From Calliopsis andreniformis (lineage: Eukaryota; Arthropoda; Insecta; Hymenoptera; Andrenidae), in NCBI RefSeq assembly GCF_051401765.1, contig NW_027480438.1, positions 2,232,001 through 2,296,000 of the forward strand: a stretch of DNA of 64,000 nt, written 5' to 3'. The position numbers and the translations under genes are program-made. Below, one piece after another: positions 52,470 to 63,391 of this stretch. Below the pieces are notes generated by a model, which saw only the letters and a program-made list of their open reading frames with translations, made no database searches and had not been told where the DNA came from. The first letter of the stretch is position 1, and each line of letters opens with the position of its first letter.

Positions 52470-54560
52470 CAACACACAACCATCAACCATCAATTCTCAA
52501 TACTCAACCATCAATCCTCAATCCTCAATCCTCAATCCTCAATCCACAATCCTCAACCTTCTATACTCAATAATCAATCTCCAATCCTAGATCCTCAATC
52601 CTCAATCCTCAATCCTCAATCTTCCACCCTGAATCCTCAATCCTCAATACTCAATCCTCAACCTTCAATCCTCAATACTCAATCTTCATTCCTCAATCCT
52701 CAATCCTCAATCCTCAATCCTCAATCTTCAACCCTCAACACTCAATCTTCGATCCTCAATCCTCAATCCTCAATCCACAATCCTCAATCTTCAATCCTCA
52801 ACACTAATCTTCAATCCTCAATCCTCAATCCTCAATCCTCAGTACTCATTCTTCAATCCTCAATACCCAATCCTCAATCTTCAATCCTCAATCGTCAATC
52901 CTCAATCCTAATTCCTCAAACCTCATTCTTCAATCCTCAATACCCAATCCTCAATTTCAATCCTCAATCCTCAATCCTCACTTCTCAATCCTCAATCGTC
53001 AACCCTCAGCCCTCATCCTACATCCTCAATCCTCAATCCTCAATCCTCAATCCTCAATATTCAATCATCAATACTCAATCTTCAATCCTCAATCCTCAAA
53101 CCTCAATCCTCAATCCTCATTCTTCAATCCTAAATACCCAATCCTCAATCTTCAATCCTCAATCCTCAATACTCAATTCTCAATCCTCAATCCTTAATCC
53201 TCAGACCTCAAACATCAATATTCAACCCTCAGTCCTCGTCCTCAATCCACAACACTCAATCCTCAGTCCTCAATATTCAATCATCAATATTCAATCTTCA
53301 AGCCTCAATCCTCAATCCTCAATCCTTAATCCGCAATCCTCAGTCTTCAACCCTGAATACTCAATCCTCAATACTCAATCCTCAATCCTCAATCCTCAAT
53401 ACTCAATCTTCAATCCTCAATCCTCAAACCTCAATCCTTAATATTCAATCATCAATACTCAATCTTCAATCCTCAATCCTCAATCCTCAATTCTCAATCC
53501 TCAATCCTCAATCCTCAATCCTCAATCCTCAATCCTCAATCCTCAATCCACAATCCTCAACCTTCTATACTCAATAATCAATCTCCAATCCTAGATCCTC
53601 AATCATCAATCCTCAATCCTCAATCTTCCACCCTGAATCCTCAATCCTCAATACTCAATCCTCAATCTTCAATCCTCAATACTCAATCTTCATTCCTCAA
53701 TCCTCAATCCTCAATCCTCAATCCTCAATCTTCAACCCTCAATACTCAATCTTCGATCCTCAATCCTCAATCCTCAATCCACAATCCTCAATCTTCAATC
53801 CTCAACACTAATCATCAATCCTCAATCCTCAATCCTCAATCCTCAATACTCATTCTTCAATCCTCAATACCCAATCCTCAATCTTCAATCCTCAATCGTC
53901 AATCCTCAATCCTAATTCCTCAAACCTCATTCTTCAATCCTCAATACCCAATCCTCAATTTCAATCCTCAATCCTCAATCCTCACTTCTCAATCCTCAAT
54001 CGTCAACCCTCAGCCCTCATCCTACATCCTCAATCCTCAATCCTCAATCCTCAATCCTAATTCCTCAAACCTCATTCTTCAATCCTCAATACCCAATCCT
54101 CAATTTCAATCCTCAATCCTCAATCCTCATTTCTCAATCCTCAATCCTCAACCCTCAGCCCTCATCCTCCATCCTCAGTACTCAATCCTCTATCCTCAAT
54201 CTTCTATCCTCAATACTCAATCTTCAATCCTCATCCCTCAATCCTCAATCCTCAATCCTCAATCCTCAATCTTCAATCCTCAATAGTCAATCTGCAATCC
54301 TCAATCCTCAAACCTCAATCCTCAATCCTCATTCCTCTATCCTCAATACCCAATCCTCAATCGTCAATCTTCAATCCTCAATCCTCAATATTCAATCATC
54401 AATACTCAATATTCAATCCTCAATCTTCAATCCTCAATACTCAATCTTCCATCCTCAATCCTCAATCCTCAATCCTCAATCCTCAATCCTCAGGCATCAA
54501 TACTCAATCTACAATATTCAATCCTCAATCCTTAATCCTCAATCCACAATCCTCAATATT
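52470..54560. repeat. HOR-II unit, 2,091 bp, 3' truncated
   Basis: Box B is at 52470, ttccaccctgaa at 52622 and 53626, and cagacctcaaacatc at 53202. The unit stops shortly after its ctacaatattc string (near 54509) and joins box B at 54561 through ccacaatcctcaatattcaa. This is the same join as at 39157, and about 1.35 kb of the normal unit end is missing. Confidence 0.8.
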
Positions 54561-56680
54561 CAACACACAACCATCAACCATCAATTCTCAATACTCAACC
54601 ATCAATCCTCAATCCTCAATCCTCAATCCTCAATCCACAATCCTCAACCTTCTATACTCAATAATCAATCTCCAATCCTAGATCCTCAATCCTCAATCCT
54701 CAATCCTCAATCTTCCACCCTGAATCCTCAATCCTCAATACTCAATCCTCAATCTTCAATCCTCAATACTCAATCTTCATTCCTCAATCCTCAATCCTCA
54801 ATCCTCAATCCTCAATCTTCAACCCTCAACACTCAATCTTCGATCCTCAATCCTCAATCCTCAATCCACAATCCTCAATCTTCAATCCTCAACACTAATC
54901 TTCAATCCTCAATCCTCAATCCTCAATCCTCAATACTCATTCTTCAATCCTCAATACCCAATCCTCAATCTTCAATCCTCAATCGTCAATCCTCAATCCT
55001 AATTCCTCAAACCTCAATCCTCAATCCTCATTCTTCAATCCTAAATACCCAATCCTCAATCTTCAATCCCCAAACCTCAATCCTCAATCCTCATTCCTCT
55101 ATCCTCAATACCCAATCCTCAATCGTCAATCTTCAATCCTCAATACTCAATCTTCAATCCTCAATCCTCAATCCTCAATCCTCAATATTCAATCATCAAT
55201 ACTCAATCTTCAATCCTCATTCCTCAATCCCCAATTCTCAATCCTCAATCCTCAATCCTCAGTCCTCAATCCACAATCCTCAACCTTCTATACTCAATAA
55301 TCAATCTCCAATCCTAGATCCTCAATCCTCAATCCTCAATCCTCAATCTTCCACCCTGAATCCTCAATCCTCAATACTCAATCCTCAATCTTCAATCCTC
55401 AATACTCAATCTTCATTCCTCAATCCTCAATCCTCAATCCTCAATCCTCAATCTTCAACCCTCAATACTCAATCTTCGATCCTCAATCCTCAATCCTCAA
55501 TCCACAATCCTCAATCTTCAATCCTCAACACTAATCTTCAATCCTCAATCCTCAATCCTCAATCCACAATACTCATTCTTCAATCCTCAATACCCAATCC
55601 TCAATCTTCAATCCTCAATCGTCAATCCTCAATCCTAATTCCTCAAACCTCATTCTTCAATCCTCAATACCCAATCCTCAATTTCAATCCTCAATCCTCA
55701 ATCCTCACTTCTCAATCCTCAATCGTCAACCCTCAGCCCTCATCCTACATCCTCAATCCTCAATCCTCAATCCTCAATCCTAATTCCTCAATCCTCATTC
55801 TTCAATCCTCAATACCCAATCCTCAATTTCAATCCTCAATCCTCAATCCTCATTTCTCAATCCTCAATCCTCAACCCTCAACCCTCATCCTCCATCCTCA
55901 GTACTCAATCCTCTATCCTCAATCTTCTATCCCCAATACTCAATCTTCAATCCTCATCCCTCAATCCTCAATCCTCAATCCTCAATCTTCAATCCTCAAT
56001 AGTCAATCTGCAATCCTCAATCCTCAAACCTCAATCCTCAATCCTCATTCCTCTATCCTCAATACCCAATCCTCAATCGTCAATCTTCAATCCTCAATCC
56101 TCAATATTCAATCATCAATACTCAATATTCAATACTCAATCTTCAATCCTCAATACTCAATCCTCAACCCTCAATCCTCATACCTCAAACCTCAATCCTC
56201 AGCCCTCAGTCCTCATACTCAATACTCAATTCTCAATCCTCAATCCTCAATCCTCAATCTTCAATCCTCAATCTTCAATCCTCAATAATCAACCTCCAAT
56301 CCTAGATCCTCAATCTCCAATCTTCAATCCTTAATCCTCAATCTTCAATCCTTAATTCTCAATCGTCAATCTTCAATCCTCAATACTCAATCTTCAATCC
56401 TCAATCCTCAATCCTAAATCCTCAATCCTTAATCCTCAATCGTCAATCTTCAATCCTCAATACTCAATCTTCAATCCTCAATCCTCAATCCTCAATCCTC
56501 AATCCTCAATCCTCAATCCTCAATCCTCAATTCTCAATCGTCAATCTTCAATCCTCAACCGTCAGTCCTCGTCCTCAATCCTCAACCCTCAATCCTCAAT
56601 CCTCAATCTTCAATCATTAATACTCAATCTTCAATCCCCAATTCTCATTCCTAAATCCTCAACCCTCAATCCTCAATATT
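54561..56680. repeat. HOR-II composite unit, 2,120 bp, with three junctions
   Basis: Box B is at 54561 and ttccaccctgaa at 54713, parallel to 39157 and 39309 at an offset of 15,404 bp. Near 55010-55075 two joins lie close together, with a short cctaaatacccaatcc piece between them. ttccaccctgaa recurs at 55349 and the agtcaatctgc string near 56000. A last join near 56158 leads straight into aaccctcaatcctcatacc, deleting both the ctacaatattc and cagacctcaaacatc regions. Confidence 0.76.
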
Positions 56681-59600
56681 CAACACACAACCATCAACCA
56701 TCAATTCTCAATACTCAACCATCAATCCTCAATCCTCAATCCTCAATCCTCAATCCACAATCCTCAACCTTCTATACTCAATAATCAATCTCCAATCCTA
56801 GATCCTCAATCCTCAATCCTCAATCCTCAATCTTCCACCCTCAATCCTCAATCCTCAATAATCAATCCTCAACCTTCAATCCTCAATACTCAATCTTCAT
56901 TCCTCAATCCTCAATCCTCAATCCTCAATCCTCAATCTTCAACCCTCAACACTCAATCTTCGATCCTCAATCCTCAATCCTCAATCCACAATCCTCAATC
57001 TTCAATCCTCAACACTAATCTTCAATCCTCAATCCTCAATCCTCAATCCTCAATACTCATTCTTCAATCCTCAATACCCAATCCTCAATCTTCAATCCTC
57101 AATCGTCAATCCTCAATCCTAATTCCTCAAACCTCATTCTTCAATCCTCAATACCCAATCCTCAATTTCAATCCTCAATCCTCAATCCTCACTTCTCAAT
57201 CCTCAATCGTCAACCCTCAGCCCTCATCCTACATCCTCAATCCTCAATCCTCAATCCTCAATCCTCAATATTCAATCATCAATACTCAATCTTCAATCCT
57301 CAATCCTCAAACCTCAATCCTCAATCCTCATTCTTCAATCCTAAATACCCAATCCTCAATCTTCAATCCTCAATCCTCAATACTCAATTCTCAATCCTCA
57401 ATCCTTAATCCTCAGACCTCAAACATCAATATTCAACCCTCAGTCCTCGTCCTCAATCCACAACACTCAATCCTCAGTCCTCAATATTCAATCATCAATA
57501 TTCAATCTTCAAGCCTCAATCCTCAATCCTCAATCCTTAATCCTCAATCCTCAGTCTTCAACCCTGAATACTCAATCCTCAATACTCAATCCTCAATCCT
57601 CAATCCTCAATACTCAATCTTCAATCCTCAATCCTCAAACCTCAATCCTTAATATTCAATCATCAATACTCAATCTTCAATCCTCAATCCTCAATCCTCA
57701 ATTCTCAATCCTCAATCCTCAATCCTCAATCCTCAATCCTCAATCCTCAATCCTCAATCCACAATCCTCAACCTTCTATACTCAATAATCAATCTCCAAT
57801 CCTAGATCCTCAATCATCAATCCTCAATCCTCAATCTTCCACCCTGAATCCTCAATCCTCAATACTCAATCCTCAATCTTCAATCCTCAATACTCAATCT
57901 TCATTCCTCAATCCTCAATCCTCAATCCTCAATCCTCAATCTTCAACCCTCAATACTCAATCTTCGATCCTCAATCCTCAATCCTCAATCCACAATCCTC
58001 AATCTTCAATCCTCAACACTAATCCTCAATCGTCAATCCTCAATCCTAATTCCTCAAACCTCATTCTTCAATCCTCAATACCCAATCCTCAATTTCAATC
58101 CTCAATCCTCAATCCTCACTTCTCAATCCTCAATCGTCAACCCTCAGCCCTCATCCTACATCCTCAATCCTCAATCCTCAATCCTCAATCCTAATTCCTC
58201 AAACCTCATTCTTCAATCCTCAATACCCAATCCTCAATTTCAATCCTCAATCCTCAATCCTCATTTCTCAATCCTCAATCCTCAACCCTCAGCCCTCATC
58301 CTCCATCCTCAGTACTCAATCCTCTATCCTCAATCTTCTATCCTCAATACTCAATCTTCAATCCTCATCCCTCAATCCTCAATCCTCAATCCTCAATCCT
58401 CAATCCTCAATCTTCAATCCTCAATAGTCAATCTGCAATCCTCAATCCTCAAACCTCAATCCTCAATCCTCATTCCTCTATCCTCAATACCCAATCCTCA
58501 ATCGTCAATCTTCAATCCTCAATCCTCAATATTCAATCATCAATACTCAATATTCAATCCTCAATCTTCAATCCTCAATACTCAATCTTCAATCCTCAAT
58601 CCTCAATCCTCAATCCTCAATCCTCAATCCTCAGGCATCAATACTCAATCTACAATATTCAATCCTCAATCCTTAATCCTCAATCCACAATCCTCAACCT
58701 TCAATACTCAATACTCAATCTTCAATCCTCAATTCTCAGTCATCAATCCTCAATCCACAATCCTCAATATTCAAACCTCAATACTCAATCTTCAATCATC
58801 ATCCTCAATCCTCAATTCTCAGTCGTCAATCCTCAGTCGTCAATCCTCAATATTCAATACTCAATCGTCAATCCTTAGTCCTCAATCCTCAATCCTCAAT
58901 CCTCGTTCCTCAAACCTCAATCCTCAACCCTCAGTCTTCATCCTCAATCCTCAAACCTCAATCCTCAATCCTCAATATTCAGTCATCAATACTCAATCTT
59001 CAATCCTCAATCCTCAAACCTCAATCCTCAATCCTCATTCTTCAATCCTAAATACCCAATCCTCAATCTTCAATCCCCAATCCTCAATCCTCAATTCTCA
59101 ATCCTCAATCCTTAATCCTCAGACCTAAAACATCAATATTCAACCCTCAGTCCTCGTCCTCAATCAACAACACTCAATCCTCAGTCCTCAATATTCAATC
59201 ATCAATATTCAATCTTCAGTCCTCACTCCTCAATCCTCAATTCTCAATCCTCAATCCTCAGTCCTCAGACCTCAAACCTCAATCCTCAACTCTCAGCCCC
59301 CATCCTCAATCCTCAATCCTCAATCTTCAATCCTCAATCCTCAATCCTCAAGCCTCAGTCCTCAATCATCAATCCTCAATCCTCAGTCCTCAAACCTCAA
59401 TCCTCAACACTCAATTCTCAATCCTCAATCTTCAATCCTCAATCCTCAATCCACAATCCCCAATCCTCAATCCTCAGGCATCAATACTCAATCTTCAATA
59501 CTCAATCCTCGATCCTCAATCCTCAATCCTCAATCCTCAACCCTCAATCCTCATACCTCAAACCTCAATCCTCAGCCCTCAGTCCTCATACTCAATTCTC

Positions 59601-60039
59601 AATTCTCAATCCTCAATCCTCAATCCTCAATCTTCAATCCTCAATAATCAACCTCCAATCCTAGATCCTCAATCTCCAATCTTCAATCCTTAATCCTCAA
59701 TCTTCAATCCTTAATTCTCAATCGTCAATCTTCAATCCTCAATACTCAATCTTCAATCCTCAATCCTCAATCCTAAATCCTCAATCCTTAATCCTCAATC
59801 GTCAATCTTCAATCCTCAATACTCAATCTTCAATCCTCAATCCTCAATCCTCAATCCTCAATCCTCAATCCTCAATCCTCAATCCTCAATTCTCAATCGT
59901 CAATCTTCAATCCTCAACCGTCAGTCCTCGTCCTTAATCCTCAACCCTCAATCCTCAATCCTCAATCTTCAATCATTAATACTCAATCTTCAATCCCCAA
60001 TTCTCATTCCTAAATCCTCAACCCTCAATCCTCAATATT
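56681..60039. repeat. HOR-II unit, 3,359 bp, first of a near-identical pair
   Basis: Box B is at 56681, the first cagacctcaaacatc at 57413, ttccaccctgaa at 57837, and a variant cagacctaaaacatc at 59120. The first ttccaccct string (56833) reads ccctcaat where other copies read ccctgaat. Near 58018 caacactaatc is followed directly by ctcaatcgtc, a deletion of about 77 bp against the reference unit. Both this deletion and the aaaacatc change recur in the next unit and nowhere else. Confidence 0.84.
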
Positions 60040-63000
60040 CAACACACAACCATCAACCATCAATTCTCAATACTCAACCATCAATCCTCAATCCTCAATC
60101 CTCAATCCTCAATCCACAATCCTCAACCTTCTATACTCAATAATCAATCTCCAATCCTAGATCCTCAATCCTCAATCCTCAATCCTCAATCTTCCACCCT
60201 GAATCCTCAATCCTCAATACTCAATCCTCAACCTTCAATCCTCAATACTCAATCTTCATTCCTCAATCCTCAATCCTCAATCCTCAATCCTCAATCTTCA
60301 ACCCTCAACACTCAATCTTCGATCCTCAATCCTCAATCCTCAATCCACAATCCTCAATCTTCAATCCTCAACACTAATCTTCAATCCTCAATCCTCAATC
60401 CTCAATCCTCAATACTCATTCTTCAATCCTCAATACCCAATCCTCAATCTTCAATCCTCAATCGTCAATCCTCAATCCTAATTCCTCAAACCTCATTCTT
60501 CAATCCTCAATACCCAATCCTCAATTTCAATCCTCAATCCTCAATCCTCACTTCTCAATCCTCAATCGTCAACCCTCAGCCCTCATCCTACATCCTCAAT
60601 CCTCAATCCTCAATCCTCAATATTCAATCATCAATACTCAATCTTCAATCCTCAATCCTCAAACCTCAATCCTCAATCCTCATTCTTCAATCCTAAATAC
60701 CCAATCCTCAATCTTCAATCCTCAATCCTCAATACTCAATTCTCAATCCTCAATCCTTAATCCTCAGACCTCAAACATCAATATTCAACCCTCAGTCCTC
60801 GTCCTCAATCCACAACACTCAATCCTCAGTCCTCAATATTCAATCATCAATATTCAATCTTCAAGCCTCAATCCTCAATCCTCAATCCTTAATCCTCAAT
60901 CCTCAGTCTTCAACCCTGAATACTCAATCCTCAATACTCAACCCTCAATCCTCAATCCTCAATACTCAATCTTCAATCCTCAATCCTCAAACCTCAATCC
61001 TTAATATTCAATCATCAATACTCAATCTTCAATCCTCAATCCTCAATCCTCAATTCTCAATCCTCAATCCTCAATCCTCAATCCTCAATCCTCAATCCTC
61101 AATCCTCAATCCACAATCCTCAACCTTCTATACTCAATAATCAATCTCCAATCCTAGATCCTCAATCATCAATCCTCAATCCTCAATCTTCCACCCTGAA
61201 TCCTCAATCCTCAATACTCAATCCTCAATCTTCAATCCTCAATACTCAATCTTCATTCCTCAATCCTCAATCCTCAATCCTCAATCCTCAATCTTCAACC
61301 CTCAATACTCAATCTTCGATCCTCAATCCTCAATCCTCAATCCACAATCCTCAATCTTCAATCCTCAACACTAATCCTCAATCGTCAATCCTCAATCCTA
61401 ATTCCTCAAACCTCATTCTTCAATCCTCAATACCCAATCCTCAATTTCAATCCTCAATCCTCAATCCTCACTTCTCAATCCTCAATCGTCAACCCTCAGC
61501 CCTCATCCTACATCCTCAATCCTCAATCCTCAATCCTCAATCCTAATTCCTCAAACCTCATTCTTCAATCCTCAATACCCAATCCTCAATTTCAATCCTC
61601 AATCCTCAATCCTCATTTCTCAATCCTCAATCCTCAACCCTCAGCCCTCATCCTCCATCCTCAGTACTCAATCCTCTATCCTCAATCTTCTATCCTCAAT
61701 ACTCAATCTTCAATCCTCATCCCTCAATCCTCAATCCTCAATCCTCAATCCTCAATCCTCAATCTTCAATCCTCAATAGTCAATCTGCAATCCTCAATCC
61801 TCAAACCTCAATCCTCAATCCTCATTCCTCTATCCTCAATACCCAATCCTCAATCGTCAATCTTCAATCCTCAATCCTCAATATTCAATCATCAATACTC
61901 AATATTCAATCCTCAATCTTCAATCCTCAATACTCAATCTTCAATCCTCAATCCTCAATCCTCAATCCTCAATCCTCAATCCTCAGGCATCAATACTCAA
62001 TCTACAATATTCAATCCTCAATCCTTAATCCTCAATCCACAATCCTCAACCTTCAATACTCAATACTCAATCTTCAATCCTCAATTCTCAGTCATCAATC
62101 CTCAATCCACAATCCTCAATATTCAAACCTCAATACTCAATCTTCAATCATCATCCTCAATCCTCAATTCTCAGTCGTCAATCCTCAGTCGTCAATCCTC
62201 AATATTCAATACTCAATCGTCAATCCTTAGTCCTCAATCCTCAATCCTCAATCCTCGTTCCTCAAACCTCAATCCTCAACCCTCAGTCTTCATCCTCAAT
62301 CCTCAAACCTCAATCCTCAATCCTCAATATTCAGTCATCAATACTCAATCTTCAATCCTCAATCCTCAAACCTCAATCCTCAATCCTCATTCTTCAATCC
62401 TAAATACCCAATCCTCAATCTTCAATCCCCAATCCTCAATCCTCAATTCTCAATCCTCAATCCTTAATCCTCAGACCTAAAACATCAATATTCAACCCTC
62501 AGTCCTCGTCCTCAATCCACAACACTCAATCCTCAGTCCTCAATATTCAATCATCAATATTCAATCTTCAGTCCTCACTCCTCAATCCTCAATTCTCAAT
62601 CCTCAATCCTCAGTCCTCAGACCTCAAACCTCAATCCTCAACTCTCAGCCCCCATCCTCAATCCTCAATCCTCAATCTTCAATCCTCAATCCTCAATCCT
62701 CAAGCCTCAGTCCTCAATCATCAATCCTCAATCCTCAGTCCTCAAACCTCAATCCTCAACACTCAATTCTCAATCCTCAATCTTCAATCCTCAATCCTCA
62801 ATCCACAATCCCCAATCCTCAATCCTCAGGCATCAATACTCAATCTTCAATACTCAATCCTCGATCCTCAATCCTCAATCCTCAATCCTCAACCCTCAAT
62901 CCTCATACCTCAAACCTCAATCCTCAGCCCTCAGTCCTCATACTCAATTCTCAATTCTCAATCCTCAATCCTCAATCCTCAATCTTCAATCCTCAATAAT

Positions 63001-63391
63001 CAACCTCCAATCCTAGATCCTCAATCTCCAATCTTCAATCCTTAATCCTCAATCTTCAATCCTTAATTCTCAATCGTCAATCTTCAATCCTCAATACTCA
63101 ATCTTCAATCCTCAATCCTCAATCCTAAATCCTCAATCCTTAATCCTCAATCGTCAATCTTCAATCCTCAATACTCAATCTTCAATCCTCAATCCTCAAT
63201 CCTCAATCCTCAATCCTCAATCCTCAATCCTCAATCCTCAATTCTCAATCGTCAATCTTCAATCCTCAACCGTCAGTCCTCGTCCTTAATCCTCAACCCT
63301 CAATCCTCAATCCTCAATCTTCAATCATTAATACTCAATCTTCAATCCCCAATTCTCATTCCTAAATCCTCAACCCTCAATCCTCAATATT
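60040..63391. repeat. HOR-II unit, 3,352 bp, second of a near-identical pair
   Basis: Box B is at 60040, ttccaccctgaa at 60192 and 61189, cagacctcaaacatc at 60765 and cagacctaaaacatc at 62472. The last two lie exactly 3,352 bp after 57413 and 59120. The shared deletion is visible near 61372. One heptamer is missing near 60610, which accounts for the 7-bp difference in length from the previous unit. Confidence 0.85.
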
